A DNA stretch of 49,667 nt, taken from assembly GCA_964577215.1 (NCBI GenBank), contig CAZNYK010000013.1, forward strand, positions 1-49,667, given 5' to 3'. Below are positions 15,875 to 24,710 of the stretch, piece by piece. A model generated the notes under the pieces. The model saw only the letters and a program-made list of their open reading frames with translations, was not told the origin of the DNA and ran no database searches. Source of the stretch: UBA2329 sp964577215 (GTDB lineage Bacteria > Bacteroidota > Bacteroidia > Chitinophagales > Saprospiraceae). Both the position numbers and the translations under genes were made by a program. Every line of letters begins with the position of its first letter. Within the stretch, counting starts at the first letter, position 1.

Positions 15875-17539
15875 ATGAAGAATAAACTTTCCGGCAGGCA
15901 TCTTTTTGTAGCGGCAACAGGTATGTTGCTGCCCGTCCTTTTCATTTCGCTTTTTTTTCTGCCCGGGTTATCGTTCTTCAACCGTCCCGAGTTCGAGAGT
16001 TTCAATTTAGTAAAAAACCATATCGCTTCCAACTACAAATATACGCTGGCATACTTGCTGGCAGTGGAATCCATATTGCTTGCCATTGGGCTGAATCACA
16101 TTTTTTTCAACCGGTATTCCGGGCGCAGCTTCAGGGTTATGGTGGGAATTGCGATCCTGTCTGCCGCCTGGTATGCCTTCAACCGCAACTTTGACACAGA
16201 CGAATACGAACATTTCCAGTCGGCCTGGAAAATCCTGCAAGGAGAAGTACCCTTGGTTGATTTTTTTCAGCACCACCACCCGCTCTTGTGGTACCAGAAT
16301 ATATTGCCCATCTTGTTGTGGGGCGAATCCTTTACCAGTTTGCTCGCCGGCAGAGGCATTAATTTCATCTTCTTTGCAGGCCAGCTCTACCTTACCTTTC
16401 TACTGACCAAGGCCGTCGGCAAGTCTGACTCCACAGGCGTAGTTGCCGTCCTGTTATTGCTGACATTCAAGTATTACGTAGATGCTGCCATTGAGAACCG
16501 CCCGGACAACCCCATGACCTTTTTCTTTCTCTGGTCCTTGTACATCCTGATCAGGTATTGGGAAAAACCCCTGGCGCGTTTTTTGGTAGCCGGAGGAGCT
16601 TTTTTTGCAGCCGGTTTTCTCTACCTGCAAAAGGCCATATTATTGTTCCCGGTACTTGGCTCCGTTTTGGTCTTCTTTATCTTTAAAAAGAAGTTGTCAT
16701 TCCGGGGTTTATTCTTGTTTGGAATATCTTTCGCAATACCTGTGGCGGTTTTTCTCTCCGGTTATTTACTGGAAGGCCAGATTGAAGAATACCTGCTTTA
16801 CAACTGGATCGTTAACGCGCACAAACAGGGAGCGGAATACTATTGGCATTATTTCCTCCATACGCTCCTGCTCAATCCATTCTTCCTGCTCCTTCTATTG
16901 CTTGCGCTGATCCACTGGGTGCGCCATTTCCGGACTATGGACGCCCGGCTGAAAATCATCATAGTGACAGGACTGGCACTTGGAATCCTGGCGGCTCTTA
17001 CTCCCCGGCCCTGGAAACAGTATTTCCTGCCTGTTTGGCCCTTGCTTGCCGTGGGAGTTGCCTGCACCGCTGAACGATACCTGCGAAGACTCCCGGGGTA
17101 CGCAAAGGTTTTTTTCGCTGCATTATTGCTCTTGTTGAGCCTGCCGGTATATCGGGCAGAAGTTCTGGTATTGTCTAACGTAAGAAGCCGGGAAGCCTTT
17201 CAATTCGTCCGGGATAAAAGCTTGCCGGGTGATTATGTGTTTGACGATCAACTCACGCATGGCGTTTTCCGGCGGGACATGCATTTCTTCTGGTTCAGTA
17301 CCCATAAGGACGGCCTTTATTCCAGTTACCTCGAGGTTCTCAACACGCCCCGGTATCAGTGGCTGATCAAAAACCGGCAGGACGATTTCAACTTCTGCGC
17401 TTTGGTGGCAAAATTCAAACCCAGAATAGTCATTCAGCGGGCGAATTCCGTAAACCAATTGGAAACATGCCCATCCGTTCTGGCCGCGTACAGAATGGAA
17501 AAGGGATATTTCCCGAGGACTTATATCCTTGAAGAATAG
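15875..17539 (+). CDS. GT-C membrane glycosyltransferase, paralog 2
   Basis: A 554-residue polytopic protein clearly paralogous to the gene before it. Shared landmarks are the acidic loop motif (NFDTDEYEHFQSAWK), then DFFQHHHPLLWYQ, then ENRPDNPMTFFF, ALTPRPWKQYFLPVWP and FRRDMHFFWFST, all in the same order. The family inference is the same: a GT-C enzyme taking sugar from a polyprenyl phosphate carrier and adding it on the periplasmic side. Divergence is high outside the motifs, so the two copies probably have different donor or acceptor use. It ends 8 bp from the convergent membrane protein gene. Confidence 0.8.
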   Translation: MKNKLSGRHLFVAATGMLLPVLFISLFFLPGLSFFNRPEFESFNLVKNHIASNYKYTLAYLLAVESILLAIGLNHIFFNRYSGRSFRVMVGIAILSAAWYAFNRNFDTDEYEHFQSAWKILQGEVPLVDFFQHHHPLLWYQNILPILLWGESFTSLLAGRGINFIFFAGQLYLTFLLTKAVGKSDSTGVVAVLLLLTFKYYVDAAIENRPDNPMTFFFLWSLYILIRYWEKPLARFLVAGGAFFAAGFLYLQKAILLFPVLGSVLVFFIFKKKLSFRGLFLFGISFAIPVAVFLSGYLLEGQIEEYLLYNWIVNAHKQGAEYYWHYFLHTLLLNPFFLLLLLLALIHWVRHFRTMDARLKIIIVTGLALGILAALTPRPWKQYFLPVWPLLAVGVACTAERYLRRLPGYAKVFFAALLLLLSLPVYRAEVLVLSNVRSREAFQFVRDKSLPGDYVFDDQLTHGVFRRDMHFFWFSTHKDGLYSSYLEVLNTPRYQWLIKNRQDDFNFCALVAKFKPRIVIQRANSVNQLETCPSVLAAYRMEKGYFPRTYILEE

Positions 17540-17546
17540 AGCCGGC

Positions 17547-18179
17547 TTACGGTTTTACCAGATGTTCCTTGATCTCAGTATAGCTGATCCAGCCGAAATA
17601 ACAGAGCCAGTGGATAATGCCGATGAACTTGAAGCCGTCCTCGAACATTACGCGCTCCTCTCCCAACAGCGCCCTGGTAATGGTGTAAAAATGGTCAATG
17701 AAAACGGACAAGGCAAAACCTCCGAAAGCTGCTATCAACAGCAGGTACGGCGTCTTTTGAAGAATGATATTGCGCCAACGGTACAAACCGTACAGCACCG
17801 CTATACCATAAACTCCCACTGTAACCGCCTCGCTAATGCCGAATCCGGGTAAAATACTTTCGTGAAAAAGCAGAAGGTCGTCCAGCATAAGCCAAATGGT
17901 CAATAAGGCAAAATACAAGAGGAAAAGCCCAGTCTGCCTTTTTTCAGGGTATGGCTTCAACAAGAACCAGGTGAAAATGGAAATGACAGCCGTCGCAGTC
18001 CAGGCAAGGACGCCCACATTGGAAGCAATTCCCGTAAACGGATGAAGCCCGCCTAAATAACTGGGCTCTTTCATAAAGTGGTTGTATGCAACCCCCGTAA
18101 GTTTGCTTGCCGCAACAATCAACAGCAAAAACGCCATGGAAGGCGCCATTAACACCATGTACAACTTCTTAAGACTCAT
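17547..18179 (-). CDS. Six-segment membrane protein, unknown function
   Basis: A 210-residue membrane protein that I cannot assign to a named family. About six hydrophobic segments are visible. Polar residues that would sit in or beside the membrane are notable: two Asp, a His and a Glu in MLDDLLLFHE, then IDHFY, then FEDGFKFIGIIHW. Such a D/H/E set is what one expects of a metal-dependent membrane hydrolase (for example the CREST superfamily), but the match is only in style. The frame can extend to a TTG at 18185; the ATG at 18179 is preferred. It is convergent with the GT-C operon and need not be linked to it. Confidence 0.6.
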   Translation of the reverse strand: MSLKKLYMVLMAPSMAFLLLIVAASKLTGVAYNHFMKEPSYLGGLHPFTGIASNVGVLAWTATAVISIFTWFLLKPYPEKRQTGLFLLYFALLTIWLMLDDLLLFHESILPGFGISEAVTVGVYGIAVLYGLYRWRNIILQKTPYLLLIAAFGGFALSVFIDHFYTITRALLGEERVMFEDGFKFIGIIHWLCYFGWISYTEIKEHLVKP

Positions 18180-18209
18180 GATCAAAATTTGGGTTTGTGA
18201 AAAAACTAG

Positions 18210-18284
18210 CCATTTTTATCCGTATAATTGAAAGCCGGTGATTTGCATAATTCAATATTCGCAAACCACTGGCTACCGGGTAAA
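18210..18284. repeat. Right-half copy of the MITE-like element
   Basis: About 75 bp that align along their length with the right two-thirds of the element at 44823-44939: CCATTTTT, then AGCC(G/A)GTGATTTGCATA, a short spacer, TCGCAAA(C/T)CAC and finally CGGGTA. The GTGATTTGC/GCAAA(C/T)CAC dyad is kept. The left TIR is absent. It is in the intergenic region between two minus-strand genes. Confidence 0.7.
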
Positions 18285-18311
18285 CAATGATCGGGGGGAG
18301 AATAAGAACAG

Positions 18312-18995
18312 CTAAAGTTGCCGGTTCAGCCACTTCAGCGCCTCTCTTTTGGTCAGTGGGGCCAAGGGGTGCTGTCGCACAAAATCCCTAACGGCTTCGG
18401 GATCGGTTTTGGAATATTCCCGCAAAGCCCAGCCTGCTCCCTTTTGCAGGAAAAACTCTTTGGAACCGGCTACCCGGAGAATATATGTGAACAACAGGCG
18501 GGCATCTGTTTTCTCCCGGAACCTGAGTTGAAAAATGATGGCGCTGCGCTGCAGCCATATATTCCCCGACTCCATCCAGCGCTCCGTCACCGGCTGTGTG
18601 AGATGAGGGAAGCGGCGGAAATGCTCGCCCGCGATTTTGGCCAGCCAGTCCACCGTATCCCACCATGACTTGGCAGTGATGAGTTCTTCCAAAAAATCAA
18701 TAAAACCTTCGGGCTGCTTTTTCAACTCCCGCTGCACCATTTCAATGGCGAAAAACTGCATCTCCCGGTGCTCGTCCTCATAACACAGCCGCGCTATGGT
18801 CTTGATATCCTCCCCCTGCGGTATGCCCCATTCCTGGAAAGCATTTTTGGCCAAAGCCATCCATTCGGGCGCTTTGAGGCCGAAGAACCCAAACTGGTTG
18901 CGCATATAGTTCATCTGCCCCTCCGCAACGGCCGGATTTCCATGCGCAGCAAAAAGGCGCCTGATGTTGAGGAAGTATTGTTCCGGATGAAGCAT
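18312..18995 (-). CDS. DNA alkylation repair protein, AlkD-like
   Basis: A 227-residue all-helical protein of the AlkD/HEAT-repeat DNA glycosylase family, which removes bulky alkylated bases (N3- and N7-alkylpurines) without flipping them into a pocket. AlkD-type active-site residues are recognisable: Trp and Asp in KSWWDTVDWLAK, Arg in WLQRSAIIFQLRF, and Trp in KGAGWALREYSKTDP. The start at 18995 lies 7 nt after the stop of the upstream lipoprotein gene, so it is the third gene of a guaA-lipoprotein-alkD unit. The function is inferred from the family; some relatives are not glycosylases. Confidence 0.85.
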   Translation of the reverse strand: MLHPEQYFLNIRRLFAAHGNPAVAEGQMNYMRNQFGFFGLKAPEWMALAKNAFQEWGIPQGEDIKTIARLCYEDEHREMQFFAIEMVQRELKKQPEGFIDFLEELITAKSWWDTVDWLAKIAGEHFRRFPHLTQPVTERWMESGNIWLQRSAIIFQLRFREKTDARLLFTYILRVAGSKEFFLQKGAGWALREYSKTDPEAVRDFVRQHPLAPLTKREALKWLNRQL

Positions 18996-19002
18996 AGCAA
19001 GC

Positions 19003-20508
19003 TTAATTCACCTTCATAAAGCGAAAATCCTCAAACTTCAGGATATTGAGATACTTGTTCTCGAATTGCTTCACCTGCGGGAATTCCCGGTTGGCAGAAC
19101 CCGGGACGGGTACCGCCTGCACCTCGAAGCGGGTGTGAAGCCCTTGTCCAGGGTCTTCCCTGAGTGAATACTGGAACCGGGTACCGTACTTGCGCAACAT
19201 GCGGCAGTAATACAAAGTAATGTCGTAGCCTAAATAGGACTCCTGTGCCGGCATCAGGCCGAAACGATTGAAATACGAGCGCTGGAAATCCTGCACCGTC
19301 CATTCTTCCCGGTTGACATAGTAACTCGAGCTGAGATGCAGCTTCAGGTTCTGGTACAAGTTATAGTCTATGCGCTCATATTCTATCCATTGGGGCATGC
19401 CGTACACTGTAAACTCGGAATAAGGCGCCCGAACCCCGTCTATTTGCTGCAGCAGTGCATTTATGAACACCTCGCTTGACCAGGAGGGCACGATAAAAGC
19501 TATGGTGTCCCTGTTCTGGATCAACTGCTGGGCGTTGATCCTGAGACTGCCGACATTGTCTCCCTCATCCGGAATAATAAACTCGCGTAGCGAAGCGGTA
19601 TCGCGCGAAAAAGCCTGCCGCATCATCTCCCTGTAGGCATCCTGGAAGTACCTGAGGCGCTGTACTTCTACATCGCGCGCCCGGCACACGAGTACGACCT
19701 GATCCGGACGATGCGTCCTGAGCACCTCCTTAAGTATAGCCTCGCTGTGCGTGCTCAGGGTAGGGTTCACCTGGATATAGTTCGGATTATTGACCGCCAG
19801 GTTTTCATCGGCGTTGACGGGAGACACCAGAACGGACTGATTCTTCACGGCGGCTTCAATGGCTAAGCGCACATTATCTCTGCGATAAGGCCCGATGATG
19901 AGATGGGCGCTTGAAAAGTCGGGGTTTCTACGGATCAATTCAGACATGCCCGCATCAGTGGCTTTGGTATCGAGCACCGAAACCCTGAACCGCGCACCTT
20001 CCGCCTGCAATTCATCCAAGGCCATTTTGGCGCCGGAATAAAAGTTCAAAGCCCAGGCGGAATTGGCCGGCACCTGGCCTTGCGAAGCGCTGAAACGGTC
20101 GGTTTGGAATGGCAGGGCAAAAACCACGTTGTAGGAATCAAGCAACCGGGAGCCGGTGTTCGGGTCTGTCACAGGCGGTTGGCCGATGGCCGGCGGCGCT
20201 TCGCTATCAAAATAGACACCGGTAGAGGTAATGGGCGGCGAAGCCGTCATAGGTACCTCTCTCCACGCAATAGTGTCCATTTTTTCCGTAGGGGCGGTTT
20301 TCACTATTACGTAGGTGCCCGTTTCCGGATCATAAACCCTCCTGCCCTGAATGGGATCCAGTACCTCCTTATCGCGGCCCGGATCCGTTGCAGGCTGCAC
20401 CTTGGTGAAAAGGTCGCAGGAGGAATAGAGCAAGAGCAGCGGCAACAGGATCACCCATGCGAGGCTATTCCCATTCGATCGTTGACGGCGGCTTGGTGCT
20501 GATGTCAT
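19003..20508 (-). CDS. Lipoprotein with type 1 periplasmic-binding fold
   Basis: A 501-residue secreted protein. Residues 1-30 form a signal peptide with basic n-region (RRQR), hydrophobic core and Cys31 after LLLLYSS, consistent with a loose lipobox. A proline-rich linker (about 35-120) is followed by a bilobed domain resembling branched-chain amino acid binding proteins and LpoA-like penicillin-binding protein activators: VVFALPFQTD, SGAKMALDELQAEGARFRV, AHLIIGPYRRDNVRLAIEAA, NQSVLVSPVNADENLAVNNP and YLGYDITLYYCRMLRKYG. Ligand and partner are unknown; no ABC transporter is nearby. The start overlaps the end of guaA by 44 bp. A GTG at 20454 would avoid the overlap but destroys the signal peptide, so I kept the ATG at 20508. 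Confidence 0.75.
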   Translation of the reverse strand: MTSAPSRRQRSNGNSLAWVILLPLLLLYSSCDLFTKVQPATDPGRDKEVLDPIQGRRVYDPETGTYVIVKTAPTEKMDTIAWREVPMTASPPITSTGVYFDSEAPPAIGQPPVTDPNTGSRLLDSYNVVFALPFQTDRFSASQGQVPANSAWALNFYSGAKMALDELQAEGARFRVSVLDTKATDAGMSELIRRNPDFSSAHLIIGPYRRDNVRLAIEAAVKNQSVLVSPVNADENLAVNNPNYIQVNPTLSTHSEAILKEVLRTHRPDQVVLVCRARDVEVQRLRYFQDAYREMMRQAFSRDTASLREFIIPDEGDNVGSLRINAQQLIQNRDTIAFIVPSWSSEVFINALLQQIDGVRAPYSEFTVYGMPQWIEYERIDYNLYQNLKLHLSSSYYVNREEWTVQDFQRSYFNRFGLMPAQESYLGYDITLYYCRMLRKYGTRFQYSLREDPGQGLHTRFEVQAVPVPGSANREFPQVKQFENKYLNILKFEDFRFMKVN

Positions 20509-22006
20509 ATACTACGCGATTTATTCCTTTGACGTTATTAATGATTTCACTGGATACAGCCGCCAGAAAATCGTGGGGCAGGCGGCTCCATTCGGCAGTC
20601 ATGCCGTCGGAAGAGTTGACCGCACGCAAAGCAACGGCTTGTTCATAGGTGCGCTCGTCGCCCATCACGCCCACGGAATGGATGGGCAGCAGTATGACCC
20701 CGGCTTGCCAAACTTCTTCATACAAGCCGTGTTTTTTCAGCGCGTTGATAAAAATAGCGTCAGCCTCCTGGAGAAGGGTTACTCTTTCCGGCGTAACCTC
20801 TCCAAGGATGCGTATGCCGAGGCCGGGGCCGGGGAAAGGATGACGGCCCAAAATAGCAGCCGGAACGCCGAGTTCTTCTCCCACTTTGCGCACCTCGTCT
20901 TTGAACAACATGCGCAGCGGCTCCACGATCTTGAGTTTCAACTTATCGGGCAAACCACCCACATTGTGGTGCGATTTGATGGTGACCGAGGGTCCGTGTA
21001 CCGATACGGATTCGATTACATCGGGATAGATGGTACCTTGCCCGAGCCATTGTACTTGTTCGATTTTGTGGGCTTCTTCCTCAAATACTTCTATGAATTC
21101 CCGGCCGATGATCTTGCGCTTTCCCTCGGGATTCTCTACGCCGTGCAATGCATCCCAAAACCGCTGCCGGGCATCTATGCCGATTACGCGCAGGCCCATG
21201 CTCTTGTATGAATCGAGTACTTCTTCAAACTCGTTTTTGCGAAGCAAACCGTTGTCCACAAAAAAACAGACGAGCGCGTCGCCGATAGCCCGGTGAAGCA
21301 ATTCGGCGGCCACTGTGGAATCCACCCCGCCGGAGAGCCCCATGAGCACATGTTCGCTGCCAATTCTATGCCTGAGTGCTGTCACCGTATTTTCCACAAA
21401 ATGCGCGGGCGTCCAGTCGCCGCTACAGCCGGCAATGTCGTACAAAAAGTTTTTCAACAATAAGGCTCCGCTAAGGCTGTGGGTCACTTCAGGATGAAAT
21501 TGGATGCAATACACCGGGGCGGAAAATGCCCCGGCTTTTGACCGGAAAGCGGCTACTTCTATACTTTCCGTTCCGGCGAGCAACTCGAATTGCTCCGGAA
21601 CGCGCATTATAGTATCCCCATGAGACATCCACACCTGGTCGCCCTGTGGAATGCCCTGAAAAAAGGGGTCTTGCTTATACAAGCGGCTCAGGTGGGCCTT
21701 TCCATATTCCCGCTTCAGGGAGCGCTGCACTTGCCCGCCGTATTGCTGGGCAATGTACTGTGCGCCATAGCAGATGCCCAACACCGGCGCTTTGCCGATA
21801 ATTGCGGTGAGATCGGCATGAAGCGCATTTTCATCGGTAACGGAAAAAGGGCTGCCGGAGAGGATCACGCCTTTCACCGAATCATCGATGTCGGGTACGT
21901 GATTGAAAGGGTAAATCTCGCAGAAGATGTTCAGTTCCCTAACCCTTCTGGCAATGAGTTGGGTGTATTGGGAGCCGAAGTCCAATATCAAAATCTTTTC
22001 ACTCAT
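20465..22006 (-). CDS. guaA: GMP synthase (glutamine-hydrolysing)
   Basis: Converts XMP to GMP with ATP and the ammonia of glutamine. The product is 513 residues. The class I glutamine amidotransferase domain (1-190) has nucleophile Cys79 in GICYGAQYIAQ and the His-Glu pair in IQFHPEVTHS. The ATP-pyrophosphatase P-loop is GLSGGVDSTVAAEL. The C-terminal dimerisation domain ends in the classic STKPPSTIEWE. I start at the ATG at 22006, not the longer frame to 22054, because the family begins MxxKILILDFGSQY. An exact TATCTTTG box at 22011-22018 lies so close that the mRNA would be nearly leaderless. Confidence 0.97.
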   Translation of the reverse strand: MSEKILILDFGSQYTQLIARRVRELNIFCEIYPFNHVPDIDDSVKGVILSGSPFSVTDENALHADLTAIIGKAPVLGICYGAQYIAQQYGGQVQRSLKREYGKAHLSRLYKQDPFFQGIPQGDQVWMSHGDTIMRVPEQFELLAGTESIEVAAFRSKAGAFSAPVYCIQFHPEVTHSLSGALLLKNFLYDIAGCSGDWTPAHFVENTVTALRHRIGSEHVLMGLSGGVDSTVAAELLHRAIGDALVCFFVDNGLLRKNEFEEVLDSYKSMGLRVIGIDARQRFWDALHGVENPEGKRKIIGREFIEVFEEEAHKIEQVQWLGQGTIYPDVIESVSVHGPSVTIKSHHNVGGLPDKLKLKIVEPLRMLFKDEVRKVGEELGVPAAILGRHPFPGPGLGIRILGEVTPERVTLLQEADAIFINALKKHGLYEEVWQAGVILLPIHSVGVMGDERTYEQAVALRAVNSSDGMTAEWSRLPHDFLAAVSSEIINNVKGINRVVYDISTKPPSTIEWE

Positions 22007-22010
22007 GAGG

Positions 22011-22018
22011 CAAAGATA
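22011..22018 (-). promoter_or_regulatory. Candidate -7 box of guaA
   Basis: Minus strand TATCTTTG matches TAnnTTTG exactly. The expected transcription start, about 6-7 nt further on, falls at or inside the guaA ATG (22006-22004). No clear -33 TTTG is visible. Confidence 0.45.
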
Positions 22019-22028
22019 TGCAATAAGT

Positions 22029-22068
22029 TTCGGGAAGTTGTTCCTTCCCGGCAAAGCAACTTCCCGAA
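22029..22068. terminator. 12-bp inverted repeat between ompA and guaA
   Basis: TTCGGGAAGTTG at 22029-22040 and CAACTTCCCGAA at 22057-22068 form a perfect 12-bp stem with a 16-nt loop. It follows the ompA stop by 13 nt and precedes the guaA promoter box. There is no T-run after it on the minus strand, so it may be a terminator of weak type or a mRNA 3' stabiliser. Confidence 0.5.
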
Positions 22069-22081
22069 GGCCGGCAGAAGC

Positions 22082-23652
22082 TCAGTCTAAGAAGAGTTCG
22101 AACTCCACCCGGCGGTTTTTATCCCTGCCCTCTTTAAAGCGGTTGTCGGCAATGGGCTTGGATTCCCCAAACCCTTCATGTACCATCCGGGAAGGCGCCA
22201 CGCCCCTGGCGATGAGATAGTCATAGCATGTTTTGGCCCGGTTTTCGGAAAGCCGCTGGTTGGCTGCGGCATCGCCGATACTGTCTGTATGGCCGCTGAT
22301 CCTGAGCTTGTAATCAGGATATTTGCGCATTAGCTCGGCCACTCTGTCGAGCACGGGAAACGAAGCCTGCAAAAGACTCGTCTTGCCGGTTTCAAATTGT
22401 ACGTTTTTCACGGCGAGATCGAGCACAGCCTTATCCTCCTGGGTTATCACCGGGCAGCCGTTGTTGGAAACGGGGCCGGGCGTATCAGGGCATCTGTCTT
22501 CTTTATCGGCTACGCCGTCGCCGTCGCGGTCGGGGCAACCTCTAAGGGCAATGGAACCTGACTGATCCGGACAATCGTCGTCTTTGTCAGGGATGCCGTC
22601 GCCATCGCGGTCAGGACAGCCTTTGAGCGCAACCGTACCGGCTTGGTCAGGACATAAGTCGTCCTTATCGGNNNNNNNNNNNNNNNNNNNNNNNNNNNNN
22701 NNNNNNNNNNNNNNNNNNNNNNNNNNNNNNNNNNNNNNNNNNNNNNNNNNNNNNNNNNNNNNNNNNNNNNNCAGCCTTTGAGCGCAACCGTACCGGCTTG
22801 GTCAGGACATAAGTCGTCCTTATCGGCTACGCCGTCGCCGTCTCGATCAGGGCAGCCTTTGAGCGCAACCGTACCGGCTTGGTCAGGACATAAGTCGTCC
22901 TTATCGGGCACCCCGTCGCCATCGCGGTCGGGACAGCCGCGGGTAGCCGCCGGGCCGGCTTGCGCAGGACAGGCGTCCTCGTGATCCGGCACGCCGTCGC
23001 CGTCAGTATCCGGGCAACCTGCAAAAATGGCTAAGCCGGGCACATCCGGGCAGCGGTCCTGGGAATCGGGCACGCCGTCTCCGTCGCGGTCGGAAATGGG
23101 GGCCGGCTTAGTCTCGGATTCGCCGAAATTGATCAACAGGCCGACGCCGAGCATCACGTCATTGCGAAAATCTTTAAAGCCGATGCGGTATTCCCCCTTG
23201 GCGCTCAAATATGCATTGTTGGCCAGCCTGAAATTTAAACCGGCGCCCAATGGAGCAGACAGGTAAAAGTCGTCCAGGTCTTCGCTCACCCCACCGATAC
23301 CCCCATAGAGATAGGGATAAATGAACGAACGGGGCTTGAAGTACTTCAAATGCAAGGTGGCATCCAGGCTTTGCATGGAGGTCATACCCCCCTGCAAGCC
23401 CTGATCATCGATCGGGAATCTGGCCCGGCCGAGCCGGAGGGGAATGCCGACGCTGAGAAAGTTGTTGAGTGAATGGATGTATTCAATTTCCGCACCTGAT
23501 TGGGCCTCGGAGCCCACCCATTTATTGCTGAAAGGATACTGGAAATTGGTGTAAGTCATTCTTGCGGCGAGGCCGCTGGGAGCTTTCTGGCCGTATGCGG
23601 CGCTCACAGAGAGGCTCAATGCAACGGCCAGGATGAAAATCGTTCTTTTCAT
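22082..23652 (-). CDS. OmpA-family protein with TSP type 3 repeats (internal gap)
   Basis: An outer-membrane protein that anchors the envelope to peptidoglycan. A signal peptide (1-21) is followed by a beta-barrel (about 25-190), then a calcium-binding thrombospondin type 3 array of 27-residue units with core DRDGDGVPDKDDLCPDQAG, then an OmpA C-terminal domain. That domain holds ISGHTDSIGDAAANQRLSENRA, with the Asp and Arg that bind diaminopimelate. Four units are readable on the N-terminal side of a 100-N gap and about two and a half on the C-terminal side. The array length is therefore unknown, and the literal reading frame through the N run is broken by the arbitrary gap size, not by a real frameshift. 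It is probably an abundant porin-like or adhesion-related structural protein. Confidence 0.9.
22492..23090 (-). repeat. 81-bp coding tandem repeat (TSP type 3 units)
   Basis: Period 81 bp (27 codons). Two adjacent copies on the right of the gap start at 22772 and 22853 and are nearly identical, and the sequence left of the gap is again identical for over 50 bp. Outer units are more diverged, the usual picture of recent expansion in the middle of an array. Confidence 0.85.
22672..22771. other. Scaffold gap (100 N) inside the TSP3 repeat array
   Basis: The flanks are near-identical repeat units, so the assembler broke on the repeat. In phase, the missing piece should be about 26 bp plus a whole number of 81-bp units. 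Confidence 0.9.
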
Positions 23653-23729
23653 GTGGCTGTGATTAAGGTTTTGGGAAATATACTTGATACCCGGTGTTTA
23701 CAACAGGGGGAAAGGTAGGAAAAAAATCC

Positions 23730-24665
23730 TCAATCTTCCAATCCCCTGCCTTCTTTGACGATTTTCCCTTCCCGGAGTAACGTTTTCATCAGACGGTCGA
23801 GGATTCCGTTGATAAAGTCGCGGCTTTTCTCTGTACTGTATATTTTTGAAATTTCCACAAATTCGTTGAGGGTAACTTTGGTGGGAATGCTTGGAAAATT
23901 CATGAGTTCGCCAAGAGCCATCTTGATCAGGATCATATCTACGATCGCCACGCGTTCTGCATCCCAGTTCTCCAAAGTCGGCACGATCAATTCCTGGTAG
24001 TAGCGGTCATTTTTGACCACTGCTTCGAGCAGTTTTTCACCAAAATCCACAGTGGCTTCCCTTGAAGGCCTGTAATCATCCAGGAAATCCGGCTGGGCGG
24101 GCAAGGCGCGGATCGTTTTCTTCATGGCGCCTACGATAAGGGACTCGTCGTCTGTCCACAGGGGGAATTCATCCTCCACCATATCGTTGAAGTTCTCATT
24201 GGACAAACACACCTTGTAGAGATGAACCAGGATATTGATATGGTCTTCCTGTTTAGGATCAGGCAATCCTAAATAGTTATGGTATTCCGGGGTTTTGGCA
24301 AGCTCCTGGTAAATAAGCCGCACTTTATCCTCATCGATGGTCTTATCCAATTTATAAGCCCGCAGGGTTTTCTGCAACTCGGCATGTCCAAGAAGCGACT
24401 GCACCAATTCGTTTTCGCACAGGCGGGGCGTAAAAGCCCGGTCTTCCTCCGTGGGGCGAAGCTTGGCTTTACGGCGGGCAAAATCGGCAGAAGCATAAGC
24501 CGCTACCCGGATCAGGAAAAGAAGATTGTAAAGGTACAATTCGAAAGAATTCCGGATGCCGGCGCGATAAGCCTTCATCACATCCTCGGCTTTGAGTTGC
24601 TCATCCCGGCTTTGGGCGTACAACACCTGCATTACTTTTACACGGACGTTCCTTCGGCTCAACAT
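23730..24665 (-). CDS. nusB: Transcription antitermination factor NusB (long form)
   Basis: A 311-residue protein. The C-terminal third is the NusB fold (NWDAERVAIVDMILIKMAL, PTKVTLNEFVEISKIYS, FINGILDRLMKTL), which binds boxA RNA with S10 and promotes rRNA antitermination. The N-terminal two-thirds start with the NusB-like LSRRNVRVKVMQVLYAQSR and form an extra helical region that is normal in Bacteroidota. A longer frame begins at a TTG at 24701; the ATG at 24665 matches family starts. It lies 45 bp after the DoxX gene on the same strand, with a near-consensus CATCTTTG between them, so it may have its own promoter. Confidence 0.93.
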   Translation of the reverse strand: MLSRRNVRVKVMQVLYAQSRDEQLKAEDVMKAYRAGIRNSFELYLYNLLFLIRVAAYASADFARRKAKLRPTEEDRAFTPRLCENELVQSLLGHAELQKTLRAYKLDKTIDEDKVRLIYQELAKTPEYHNYLGLPDPKQEDHINILVHLYKVCLSNENFNDMVEDEFPLWTDDESLIVGAMKKTIRALPAQPDFLDDYRPSREATVDFGEKLLEAVVKNDRYYQELIVPTLENWDAERVAIVDMILIKMALGELMNFPSIPTKVTLNEFVEISKIYSTEKSRDFINGILDRLMKTLLREGKIVKEGRGLED

Positions 24666-24710
24666 GCGATCTGGGTAAGAACTGGTTTTTATTGAGAGCA
24701 AAGATGCGAT

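Noticed and set aside
22500..22780. Apparent frameshift in the OmpA gene
   Set aside because: It is caused by the arbitrary 100-N length, which is not a multiple of 3; both sides are in frame with the repeat.
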